In this document: piece by piece, positions 25,221 through 32,756 of the stretch
Numbering within the stretch: position 1 is the stretch's first letter
Layout: each line of letters starts with the position of its first letter
Program-made: the position numbers and the translations under genes
Notes under the pieces: model-generated
The model's input: only the letters and a program-made list of their open reading frames with translations
Databases searched by the model: none
Told to the model about the DNA's origin: nothing
Assembly (NCBI RefSeq): GCF_000741575.1
Contig: NZ_JGYV01000014.1
Coordinates: 1 to 33,144, forward strand
Length of the DNA stretch: 33,144 bases
Direction of reading: 5' to 3'
From: Bifidobacterium cuniculi
GTDB lineage: Bacteria > Actinomycetota > Actinomycetes > Actinomycetales > Bifidobacteriaceae

Positions 25221-26307
25221 TACGGAGGCATGGAAACGCCGTGAAAAGTCGATACCACGACGTTTGCTGCTGGCGCTTGGGGCGGTGTGGCTGTTCTCGT
25301 TGCTTGCGGAAATGATGCTCATGGGCCTGACTTCCTCGAGCGCAAGTTGGGTCATGGCTGCGGTCGAGATCTGCGCAGCGGCTCTTCTGGTATGGAAACT
25401 TCCTGTCGGCATAGTGGTTGTGTTGGTTGTCTGGTGTGTTGGATATGTCCTCCCCGTGACCCTGCCGGGAGTGTTCGTCTACCTCGGGCTGTTCGCCATG
25501 AGTGTGCTGGGATACGTCTCCTTGCCCATGGCCTTGGTGGCGTCTTTGATTTTTGTCTTCGCGGAGTGCGGTATGACGTTCCTTCCGACGTTTGGTGCGC
25601 CACAACTGTCATGGCCATCCATCCTGATGTTGAACATCACGTTGGTGGGATGCTCCGTCATCGGCTTCATTGTGCGTAAGGTGCTGGAACGGGCACGGAA
25701 GACCACAAGGCAGCAGTCCCAGGCACAACGAACGGAAGTGTCCTCGGAATTGCATGATGGGGTGTGCAACGATCTTGCCTATGCCTTGATGCTCATGGAT
25801 GAAGATCCTGCAAGCAGCCATGCGAAACGCGCAGTGCGCAAAGCCCTTGAATCGGCTCACTCCAGTCTGCGGTTGCTGCAGCAGGAAGCGGACGCTCCGA
25901 CCGTTGGCGGAAGAACAACCTCCTTTTCGCTGGGGCGGCTGGTGCGCGAGAATTCCAATCGGATGGCTGCCATTGGTCTGGCAGGCACCGTGGTGATATC
26001 TCCGGAGATCGAGACGGTGCAAGTGACTGGTGCAATCAAACTACTGATGGAAGGATTCGTACGAGAACTGTTCGGCAACCTGGCCAAGTACGCGGACCAT
26101 GCCCATCCTTACACGCTTCTGATCGGGACGAGCAGCCACGATCTCCATATTTCCCTGACCGACATACCGGCCGCCGATCCGCCATACCGCAGCACGGGAT
26201 CGGGATTGCGCGACTACAAGGAAAGAATCGAACAGCTGGGCGGCAGTTTTGCCGTCGACGACACCGAGGGGATGTGGACCTTGGATGTTTCCATACCTTG
26301 TGAATGA
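25207..26307 (+). CDS. Sensor histidine kinase (HisKA_3 type)
   Basis: 366 residues from the ATG at 25207, with GAAGG before it. About five membrane helices (20-160) with very short outside loops. A coiled linker (RARKTTRQQSQAQR) leads to the phosphoacceptor block SSELHDGVCNDLAYA (His183). The ATPase domain has the N-box VRELFGNLAKYADHA and a G2-like GSGLRDYKERIEQLGG. The usual DxGxG of the G1 box reads DIPAADPP, so ATP binding may be altered. Without a large sensor domain it probably senses a signal within or near the membrane, as peptide-sensing kinases of antimicrobial clusters do (inference). Confidence 0.88.
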   Translation: MNCCDTEAWKRREKSIPRRLLLALGAVWLFSLLAEMMLMGLTSSSASWVMAAVEICAAALLVWKLPVGIVVVLVVWCVGYVLPVTLPGVFVYLGLFAMSVLGYVSLPMALVASLIFVFAECGMTFLPTFGAPQLSWPSILMLNITLVGCSVIGFIVRKVLERARKTTRQQSQAQRTEVSSELHDGVCNDLAYALMLMDEDPASSHAKRAVRKALESAHSSLRLLQQEADAPTVGGRTTSFSLGRLVRENSNRMAAIGLAGTVVISPEIETVQVTGAIKLLMEGFVRELFGNLAKYADHAHPYTLLIGTSSHDLHISLTDIPAADPPYRSTGSGLRDYKERIEQLGGSFAVDDTEGMWTLDVSIPCE

Positions 26308-26330
26308 AGGATCAGGCTGCCTGCCCATGT

Positions 26331-27038
26331 TCAGCGCTCGCAAGCATCCAGTCGAACATATCCGCAGGTGTATGCCCATCCGCAGATACCGACCAGGCAG
26401 AGCAACGCTCCGATTGACATGAGCGACCATAGGTTGCCGGCAGTGGTCCATGGATAAGCACGCCAAGAGGGATGCCATGGTTGGGTGGCAATGCACAATG
26501 CGAGACAGCCAACGGCAGCCAGTGAGCCGTACAGTCGTCCCAGACAGAGTATGGCAAGCAGCGTGATTCCCAAGTCAACCATGAGATTGGCAAGCATGCA
26601 GCCATATTCCATCGAAGTACCTTCTCGCCAGACCAAGGCGGAAACCAGTGTGCCAAGCAGCGGCATGATCAGGGTCATTGCCATCGCCAATGTCGCGGTT
26701 GTACGGATGCGCCTCCGATGAAGCCTTTCCCATCCTCCCATGGACGGGCACAATGATGCGGCCGCACCGACGAAGCAGAGCCATGAGAGCATTTCGGGCA
26801 GGGATATGGTTCCCATGCGGATGACGGATCCCGGAGGACATATCGAATTGATTTCCTGAACGGGATTGTCGGCGGAGATTCCGGTCACGCAGAGCATGTC
26901 CTCATACAGCACAAGCCGATAGGGGTACCCGCCCGTCAGCAATGATGCAACCGGAACTGCAAGGGCGCTGACCAGCATGAGGATCGACCACGCAAGAGGT
27001 CGTCTGGTACCGAGCCATATGCGCAACGTGGACATCAT
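26331..27038 (-). CDS. Membrane protein of the peptide ABC locus
   Basis: 235 residues, about six membrane helices, with one larger outside loop (TGGYPYRLVLYEDMLCVTGI through ICPPGSVIRMG) after the first helix. The ATG at 27038 overlaps the stop of the 514-residue membrane protein gene, so the two are translated together; ATG 27035 is next to it. No recognised motif. It is likely a permease subunit or immunity factor for the adjacent ATPase. It converges with the kinase gene, 23 bases away. Confidence 0.7.
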   Translation of the reverse strand: MMSTLRIWLGTRRPLAWSILMLVSALAVPVASLLTGGYPYRLVLYEDMLCVTGISADNPVQEINSICPPGSVIRMGTISLPEMLSWLCFVGAAASLCPSMGGWERLHRRRIRTTATLAMAMTLIMPLLGTLVSALVWREGTSMEYGCMLANLMVDLGITLLAILCLGRLYGSLAAVGCLALCIATQPWHPSWRAYPWTTAGNLWSLMSIGALLCLVGICGWAYTCGYVRLDACER

Positions 27039-28579
27039 GATGCCGTCTTTCCGTCGGGTGCAAAGGCATCCAGAAGATGTTGAGGCGTGATGCCGCATGT
27101 ATCTATGCCGTTGATATTGTGTTCAATGAAATCGCGGAACCGTTCATCGTCACTGGCGTCGACTGCCTGTGCCGCTTCGTCCTGTGCGGATCCGGGCAAT
27201 ATGCCCGAGTCCCATCCGGACAGTGCCGCCATACGGTACGGCATCTCCTGTAACAGGAACGCCGTGACATCTGCGTTGTCGGACAACGTCGTGCGGTTGA
27301 ATACCTGTTCGCGTGCCGTTGCCGCGCATGGCGCCGGTATCCATTGGTCCGTTGCTCGGATGGCTATGTCGAGTACGTTCTGTGCAATGTCATCGCCGGA
27401 CAGAACGGTGTCGGTATGCAACCTCACCGTTGTACCGCTCGTGGTCATGGCCAACTGCAAACCATCATCGGTCAGATTGTAGGGGCGTGTGCCGTCGGTC
27501 GTGGTGAAAGCATTGCCGAGGAGCACAGTCAAGGGGTGCTCCTGCAGCGGTTCCCACTGTTCGGGAAACCATGTCACGAACGAGGAGAAGAGTTGCAGGT
27601 ATCTCTGGCGCATCATGCTGTCTTCGAGGTGGGAGCATACTCTGATGCCTGCGGGTTGGGTTTCCTCGCATACAGGCGTGAAGGGAGCGCTCCGCACCCA
27701 CATGTAGGGCCCCGCAGTGCCGATGGCCAAGCTGCATGCCAGGACAGGCGCGAGCCAAGCCGCCAAGGAACGTGCACGCATGGCTGATCTGCCATACCCA
27801 TCGGCATACACGGCGCATGCGCACCATGAGGAAAGCACGACAACGGCAGTGAATGCCAAACGCACCACGACCATCCAAGGATCAATCGCAATGCCCGGCT
27901 CGGTTCCCATGCCCGAATCGGCCAATGGGAACACTGCCATCCACCGAGAACCCCAATGTCGTGGAAATACGCCGTTGGGAATGGTCGGATGCACAACGAG
28001 AAAACCGATGCATACGTATCCGGATGCAAGCAATCCGGATACGGGCAACGCCCATCGGTTGCCCATGAGTACGCCGCAGGTGAAACCGACGGCGAACAAT
28101 ATGGCAGGCATCGTCATCCCGAAGAGCAAGGTTTCCCAAGGAAACGAAGCACCTGTCTGCCAAAGGGTCCATCCAATCGACGGTGTCATCGCCGTCGCAT
28201 AAGTCAATGCGCAAATCAGGCACCCCTTGACCAAGGGAATGCCGTAATGCCGCCACTGGGATCCGCCGTTCCAAGGTGCTCCGACCGGACAACGTGGAGA
28301 GAGCGCCTTATGCGAGCACCATGCCCCATAGAGGGCTGCGACCACATCGGTCAGCACGTGCATCCAGGTCAAGTCCAGCTGAAGTGCTGCCGGACGCCAG
28401 ACCAATCCCTCGCCGCTATCGCCAATCCGATAGTTGCGCGCCCCCAATGCCAGCGGGTACAGGGTCATCAATACGATGAATACCGCAGTTCCTGCACCTG
28501 GCAATGGTGCGAGCAGTCCCGAGCCGTATCGCATGAACTTGCTCTTGCTCTTGCTCTTGGTCGTCATGGCAGACCTCAT
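27035..28579 (-). CDS. Large membrane protein, probable ABC-2-type permease partner
   Basis: 514 residues. It starts MRSAMTTKSKSKSKF with a run of Lys-Ser repeats from a repeated AAGAGC hexamer. About seven helices follow between residues 25 and 300. A hydrophilic domain of ~190 residues with four Cys (VCEETQPAGIRVCSH and others) is next and ends the protein. The start overlaps the ATPase stop by ATGA. ABC-2 permeases linked to bacteriocin immunity have a similar helix count, but no signature motif is seen. Role as export or self-protection permease is inferred from the ATPase. Confidence 0.7.
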   Translation of the reverse strand: MRSAMTTKSKSKSKFMRYGSGLLAPLPGAGTAVFIVLMTLYPLALGARNYRIGDSGEGLVWRPAALQLDLTWMHVLTDVVAALYGAWCSHKALSPRCPVGAPWNGGSQWRHYGIPLVKGCLICALTYATAMTPSIGWTLWQTGASFPWETLLFGMTMPAILFAVGFTCGVLMGNRWALPVSGLLASGYVCIGFLVVHPTIPNGVFPRHWGSRWMAVFPLADSGMGTEPGIAIDPWMVVVRLAFTAVVVLSSWCACAVYADGYGRSAMRARSLAAWLAPVLACSLAIGTAGPYMWVRSAPFTPVCEETQPAGIRVCSHLEDSMMRQRYLQLFSSFVTWFPEQWEPLQEHPLTVLLGNAFTTTDGTRPYNLTDDGLQLAMTTSGTTVRLHTDTVLSGDDIAQNVLDIAIRATDQWIPAPCAATAREQVFNRTTLSDNADVTAFLLQEMPYRMAALSGWDSGILPGSAQDEAAQAVDASDDERFRDFIEHNINGIDTCGITPQHLLDAFAPDGKTAS

Positions 28580-29328
28580 GATTTCCCCGTGGAATCGGAC
28601 ATGATGGAACGGTAACCGGCTTCCCACGAGGTGGTCAGGGAATCACGTTCGTCGGCGTGGGCGGCCAGCTCGTCGGCGTTGCCGTCGAAGACGAATGAGC
28701 CGTGTGCCAAGATAAGGATTTCGTCTGCCATGGCAACGACGTCCTCGACCATGTGTGTGCTCAGTATCACGGTATGGTAGCGTGCATATTCGCTGAGCAC
28801 GGCACGTAATTCCAATCGCTGTTCCGGATCGAGCCCAACGGTCGGCTCGTCAAGCAGAAGTATTTCCGGCTGGCAGGCCATTGCGCATGCAATGCCGATC
28901 CGTTGACGCATGCCTCCCGACAGCGTGCGTACCAGTGAAGTTTCACGCTCGCCCATTCCCACTGTTTCCAGTGTGCGGCGTGCCTGCTCTCCGGCATGTT
29001 GCCATGATCCCCCATGCAGCCAAGTGGCATACTGTACGTTATGTAGGGCCGTGCTCGCTTCCATGAGTTCGAAATGCTGGGGAAGGAATCCTAATGTATC
29101 GCGAACCTTGCGCCGTTCCTGTCGTTTCGAAGTATCCAGCCCTCCGATGAATACTCGACCTGACCGTGGTGCCAAGGCAGTTGCCATGATCCGCAAAAGC
29201 GTGGTCTTGCCGGCACCATTGGGTCCCAAGAGGCCGTATAGCCCGACTCCAAACGAATGCGTGACGTCGTTGAGTGCCAAGTGGCGTCCGTATGCATAGC
29301 CGACATGGTCCAACCGTAAAGATCCCAC
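28576..29328 (-). CDS. ABC transporter ATP-binding protein (ABC-2/bacteriocin type)
   Basis: 250 residues if started at GTG 29328, which has AAAGG six bases before it; a longer frame to 29457 would run through a hairpin and lacks a ribosome site. Walker A LLGPNGAGKTT, Q-loop in LGFLPQHFEL, signature LSGGMRQR, Walker B ILLLDEPTVGLDPEQR and H-loop ILSTHMVEDV are intact. The sequence resembles ATPases of CcmA/NatA-type exporters used in bacteriocin immunity and antibiotic resistance. It is followed by two membrane proteins and preceded by a secreted Cys protein gene. Confidence 0.88.
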   Translation of the reverse strand: MGSLRLDHVGYAYGRHLALNDVTHSFGVGLYGLLGPNGAGKTTLLRIMATALAPRSGRVFIGGLDTSKRQERRKVRDTLGFLPQHFELMEASTALHNVQYATWLHGGSWQHAGEQARRTLETVGMGERETSLVRTLSGGMRQRIGIACAMACQPEILLLDEPTVGLDPEQRLELRAVLSEYARYHTVILSTHMVEDVVAMADEILILAHGSFVFDGNADELAAHADERDSLTTSWEAGYRSIMSDSTGKS

Positions 29329-29367
29329 CGCATGCCTTTCGCGTTTCTTTGTCCTGTATTGATAATT

Positions 29368-29387
29368 GTTATTATTTTCATAATAAC
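29368..29387 (-). promoter_or_regulatory. AT-rich inverted repeat before the ATPase gene
   Basis: GTTATTAT and ATAATAAC are perfect 8-bp arms around TTTC. It lies 40 bases before the GTG start in otherwise AT-rich DNA. It may be an operator for an internal promoter. Confidence 0.4.
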
Positions 29388-29413
29388 GTTGATAGAAGAG
29401 TAAGAGTAATGGT

Positions 29414-29460
29414 ACGGTGCTCATAAGATGTGACATCATAGTAGATTCCATGAGCACCGT
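29414..29460 (-). promoter_or_regulatory. Hairpin between secreted Cys protein and ATPase genes
   Basis: ACGGTGCTCAT (29414-29424) pairs with ATGAGCACCGT (29450-29460), a perfect 11-bp stem; the loop holds a GATGTGACATC palindrome. The T-run sits on the + strand side, so on the minus strand it would attenuate more than stop transcription. Confidence 0.5.
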
Positions 29461-29480
29461 TTTATGCGGAATGTCCTATG

Positions 29481-29807
29481 TCACGACGCTCCGATTTCCA
29501 TGGTAACCGGATTGCCGCTGGCTGTATCGTTGACTCCGAATGGACAGCCACTTGAATAGCTGGTTCCATTCTTAATCCATTGGGTATACTGATCTGGCCA
29601 CAGTCGGCATGCGATTTTTGCTCGTACGTAACGTGACGAGTTGGTGCATGTCAGCTTTGCCTGGTTGCTGTGCTGTACCGCGCTGCAGGGGACGCTGATG
29701 CGAGCTGATGCAGTCGATGCTGTAGTTGCATAGGCAGCATTCGTTGCGCCAAATGCCAGAAGCAATGTCAGCAATGGGGAAAGTATCTGAACGGTATGTT
29801 TCCTCAC
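29481..29807 (-). CDS. Secreted four-Cys small protein (candidate antimicrobial or signal)
   Basis: 108 residues, starting with GTG at 29807 behind AAGGAGGTGA, a near-perfect ribosome site. The signal peptide is RKHTVQILSPLLTLLLAFG, with cleavage likely after NAAYA (about residue 26). The mature ~82 residues have four Cys (VPCSAV, LTCTNS, IACRLW, SGCPFG), suggesting two disulfides, and a weakly conserved-looking core WPDQYTQWIKNGTSYSSGCP. No family recognised. It is first in the unit that leads to the ATPase and two membrane proteins. Its promoter layout matches those of the other two peptide genes. Confidence 0.65.
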   Translation of the reverse strand: MRKHTVQILSPLLTLLLAFGATNAAYATTASTASARISVPCSAVQHSNQAKLTCTNSSRYVRAKIACRLWPDQYTQWIKNGTSYSSGCPFGVNDTASGNPVTMEIGAS

Positions 29808-29854
29808 GTTTTCACCTCCTTCATGAGGGATAGAAGAAATATTGACCTCTTCAA

Positions 29855-29909
29855 AATATCGAGCTGTGATTGTCATGCACAAGCTGACGTAAATAAAACC
29901 TTTACGTCA
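29855..29909 (-). promoter_or_regulatory. Promoter and operator of the secreted four-Cys protein gene
   Basis: A perfect 9-bp inverted repeat, TGACGTAAA-N7-TTTACGTCA (29885-29909), then -35 TTGTGC (29877-29882), 16 bases, -10 GATATT (29855-29860). The inner half-sites are GTAAA and TTTAC with the same 7-base gap as at the other peptide promoters, and lie 82 bases before the start codon. Confidence 0.6.
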
Positions 29910-30005
29910 CAGGGGAGTGTTCTGTGGGGTTGCTGCCTGTATCCGGTGATTGGGATTGAGGATGAGGACTTGAAGTTCAGCCGTTTGCCGTCAAGTGGAC
30001 AAACC

Positions 30006-30024
30006 CGAACATCCGTTCGATAAT
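30006..30024 (+). promoter_or_regulatory. LexA (SOS) box and -10 of the polymerase gene
   Basis: CGAAC-ATCC-GTTCG (30006-30019) is a perfect 5-bp dyad matching the actinobacterial/Bacillus LexA site CGAACRNRYGTTYG at all but one position. GATAAT (30019-30024) follows directly and would place the transcript start at or next to the ATG at 30032. Damage-induced, possibly leaderless expression is expected. Confidence 0.8.
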
Positions 30025-30031
30025 AAGGACC

Positions 30032-31540
30032 ATGGGCACGCCTACCTACCTCGCCATCGACCTCAAGTCCTTCTACGCGTCCGCCGAATGCGTGGCGCGT
30101 GGACTCGACCCGCTCGACACCAACCTCGTGGTTGCCGACGCCAGCCGCACCAGCAAGACCATCTGCCTGGCGGTCTCCCCGGCGCTCAAATCCCTCGGCA
30201 TCGGCGGCCGTCCGCGCCTCTTCGAGGTCGAACAGCGCGTCGCACAGGTCAACGAGGAACGCCGGCTGCACGCACCGGGCCGTCGGCTGCGCGGCAGCTC
30301 CGCCAGCCGCGCGCAGCTCGACGCCGACCCCGCGCTCGCCGTCGGCTACGTCGTCGCCAAGCCGCGCATGGCGCATTACCTGGACACCAGCGCGCGCATC
30401 TACTCCATTTACCTCAAGTACGCGTCCGAACGCGACATCCACGTCTACTCGGTCGACGAGGTGTTCATCGACGCCACCCACTACCTGCCGTATTTCCGGT
30501 GCTCGCCGCATGAACTGGCGCGGCGCATCATCGCCGAGATCCAGCGCACGACCGGCATCACCGCGACTGCCGGCATCGGCACCAACCTCTACCTGGCGAA
30601 GGTCGCGATGGACATCGTTGCCAAGCACGTGCCTGCCGACGCCGACGGCGTACGCATCGCACAGCTCGACGAAGCCGGCTACCGGCGTACGCTGTGGGGC
30701 CACCGTCCGCTCACCGACTTCTGGCGCGTCGGCCGCAGCACCGCGCACAAGCTGGAACACCACGGCATCATGACCATGGGCGACCTGGCGCGCTGTTCGC
30801 TGGGCTTGCCGAACGACTACTACAACGAGGAGCTGCTGTTCCGCTGGTTCGGGGTGAACGCGGAACTGCTCATCGACCATGCGTGGGGCCGCGAACCGTG
30901 CACCATCGCGGACATCAAGGACTACCGTCCGCAGGATTCGAGCATCAGTTCCGGGCAGGTGCTCCACGAACCCTACGACCATGCGCATGCGCGCGTCGTG
31001 GCGCTCGAGATGGCCGACCAGCTGGCCTTCGACCTCGCCGCCCGCCGCCTGGTGACCGACCAGGTGGGCCTGGGCGTCGGCTATGATCGCAGCAGCCTGG
31101 AGGACGGCCGTGGTGCCGCCTATGCGGGGCCCGTCAAGCGAGACCGCTACGGCCGGCTGGTGCCGAAACCCGCGCATGGCACCCAACGGCTGGGGAGACG
31201 TACGGCGTCGGCCAGTGCGATCCGCGCCGCGGTCGGTGCGCTGTACGACAGGCTCGTCGACCCGGCGTTGCTGGTCCGCCGGTTCACCGTGAGCGCCGGC
31301 GCGGTGCACGGGCGCGAGGAACCGGTGGGATATGAGCAGCCTGACCTGTTCTCCGCGGCGGACGGCGGGAGTGCGGACAGTGCCCGGGACGCCCAGGGGG
31401 AGCGCGAGGAACGTGTGCAACAGGCCATCCTGCAGCTCAAGGAACGCTTCGGCGGCAACGCGGTGCTGACCGGCACCAACCTCGAGGAAGGTGCCACGGG
31501 GCGTGACCGGAACCGGCAGATCGGAGGCCATGCGGCATGA
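30032..31540 (+). CDS. Y-family DNA polymerase, UmuC/UvrX-like
   Basis: 502 residues. The palm carries YLAIDLKSFYAS (Asp10) and YSVDEVFID (Asp142, Glu143), the metal-binding residues. VGYVVAKPRM and ATAGIGTNLYLAKVAMD complete the catalytic core. A helix-hairpin-helix thumb and little finger follow. The C-terminus ends LKERFGGNAVLTGTNLEEGA through NRQIGGHAA, the ending typical of Bacillus UvrX/YqjW-type polymerases and not of DinB. It copies damaged DNA with low fidelity. It is controlled by a LexA box and overlaps the YolD-like gene. Confidence 0.9.
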   Translation: MGTPTYLAIDLKSFYASAECVARGLDPLDTNLVVADASRTSKTICLAVSPALKSLGIGGRPRLFEVEQRVAQVNEERRLHAPGRRLRGSSASRAQLDADPALAVGYVVAKPRMAHYLDTSARIYSIYLKYASERDIHVYSVDEVFIDATHYLPYFRCSPHELARRIIAEIQRTTGITATAGIGTNLYLAKVAMDIVAKHVPADADGVRIAQLDEAGYRRTLWGHRPLTDFWRVGRSTAHKLEHHGIMTMGDLARCSLGLPNDYYNEELLFRWFGVNAELLIDHAWGREPCTIADIKDYRPQDSSISSGQVLHEPYDHAHARVVALEMADQLAFDLAARRLVTDQVGLGVGYDRSSLEDGRGAAYAGPVKRDRYGRLVPKPAHGTQRLGRRTASASAIRAAVGALYDRLVDPALLVRRFTVSAGAVHGREEPVGYEQPDLFSAADGGSADSARDAQGEREERVQQAILQLKERFGGNAVLTGTNLEEGATGRDRNRQIGGHAA

Positions 31541-31932
31541 GCGGCTACGACGACATCATCGACGTGACCTGGGACGGCCCGCGGCGTCACCGGCACATGG
31601 CAGTGGGGCAGCGGGCGGCGCAGTTCATGCCCTTCGCGGCGCTCAGCGGCTACGACGACCTGCTGGAACAGGTGGCGCGCCGTCCCGAGGAACGCGTCGA
31701 ACTGGACGAGGATGCGCGCGAACAGCTCGACCGGCAGTTGTGCGGACTGCGGCAGATGGCGGAGCGCCATCCGCGGGTGAGCGTGATCCATTTTCGTGAC
31801 GATGCGCGGCAGGGTGGCGGGTACGTGCAGACCGACGGCGAAGTGGCACGGGTCGATGTTGCCGGGCGGTGCCTGGTCCTGGTGTCCGGAGAGCGAATCG
31901 ATTGGTGTGACATCGTGCGCATTGCCATGTGA
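31537..31932 (+). CDS. YolD-like protein, partner of the Y-family polymerase
   Basis: 131 residues. The start overlaps the polymerase stop by ATGA. The YolD core is visible as HMAVGQRAAQFMPFAALSGY with an adjacent acidic helix, and a C-terminal beta region ends WCDIVRIAM. In Firmicutes, YolD-like genes regularly sit beside uvrX/yqjW-type polymerases and have been proposed as UmuD-like partners. A small soluble protein with no catalytic motif seen. Confidence 0.85.
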   Translation: MSGYDDIIDVTWDGPRRHRHMAVGQRAAQFMPFAALSGYDDLLEQVARRPEERVELDEDAREQLDRQLCGLRQMAERHPRVSVIHFRDDARQGGGYVQTDGEVARVDVAGRCLVLVSGERIDWCDIVRIAM

Positions 31933-32043
31933 ACGATGGTGTGCATGCCGCTGATGTCAAGGAGTGGTGACGGTTGCAGACATGACTTGATGTGGACGGA
32001 CCGAACCCGATAGGATGGAGACAAGCAAGAGCATGCCCGAGTC

Positions 32044-32601
32044 ATGAAGGTAGGAGCAGTGGAACAGCAGAGCAAGACCAAGCATCGCAAGACGTGGATC
32101 ATCGTCGCCGTCGCCGCCGTGGCGGCCATTGCCACGGCCCTCGTCGCCGTATTCGTCTTCCACCTGCCTTTCGGCGACACCCAGGCCGAAGCCGAGCAGG
32201 AGACGACCTCCGAGGTCACCCCCTCCACCACCGATCCGATGGAAGTCATCAAGAACTACGAGCAGTTCATGATGGACTACGCCGACTATGCCGAGATGCT
32301 CAACAGCCAGGACGGCATCCCCGCCGACAAGGCCGAGGGCTACGCCGAATGGCTCAAGAGCTTCGACGACATCAACGCCCAGTTCGAGGCGGTCTCCGAC
32401 ACGGAGCTGACCCCCGAGCAGGAAGCCTACTTCGACGAGGTGATCGACCGCGTGGACCAGCGCATGCGTGAAGCCACCGGTTCCGAACTCGCCGGCATCC
32501 CGCGCAGTGCCGAGGAAGCCGAGGAGCAGTACGAAGCCCGCAAGGCCGAAGCCGACCGTACCGCAGGCCGTATCTCCGATGAGGATGCCTCTGCGGAGTA
32601 G
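32044..32601 (+). CDS. Membrane-anchored hypothetical protein with helical outer domain
   Basis: 185 residues. A basic start (QQSKTKHRK), one membrane helix (about 18-39, WIIVAVAAVAAIATALVAVF), a Glu/Thr-rich linker, and an acidic helical domain (about 65-150; DPMEVIKNYEQFMMDYADYA). The charged tail is SAEEAEEQYEARKAEADR. The plan resembles small actinobacterial DUF proteins without known role. ATG 32044 is used; a GTG at 32059 is in frame but too close to its AGGAG. Its last codons form part of the outer arm of the terminator. Confidence 0.7.
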   Translation: MKVGAVEQQSKTKHRKTWIIVAVAAVAAIATALVAVFVFHLPFGDTQAEAEQETTSEVTPSTTDPMEVIKNYEQFMMDYADYAEMLNSQDGIPADKAEGYAEWLKSFDDINAQFEAVSDTELTPEQEAYFDEVIDRVDQRMREATGSELAGIPRSAEEAEEQYEARKAEADRTAGRISDEDASAE

Positions 32602-32709
32602 GTGCTGTGGTCCTGTGCCCTGTGGCGTGGTGGCCCCTGCTAGATTTTGTTCATTTTTTCGAACAAAATCTAGCAGGGGCCACCACGCCACAGCACCTAT
32701 CCGCAGAGG
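32588..32709 (+). terminator. Very long terminator-like hairpin including the stop codon
   Basis: Inner arms 32623-32652 and 32661-32690 are a perfect 30-bp stem (GCCCCTGCTAGATTTTG in the middle) around loop ATTTTTTC. Outer arms 32588-32607 and 32691-32709 pair with a single extra base, and the TAG stop (32599-32601) lies within the left outer arm. A 15-base one-sided internal loop separates them. Confidence 0.85.
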
Positions 32710-32756
32710 AACGGTTTTGGCCCGGTGCACCTGCGGTCTAGAAATCTTACGTTTTT

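Noticed and set aside
29329..29457. Longer ATPase start (ATG at 29457 or 29424)
   Set aside because: It would translate through the 11-bp hairpin and an Asn/Tyr-rich stretch, with no ribosome site; GTG 29328 has AAAGG.
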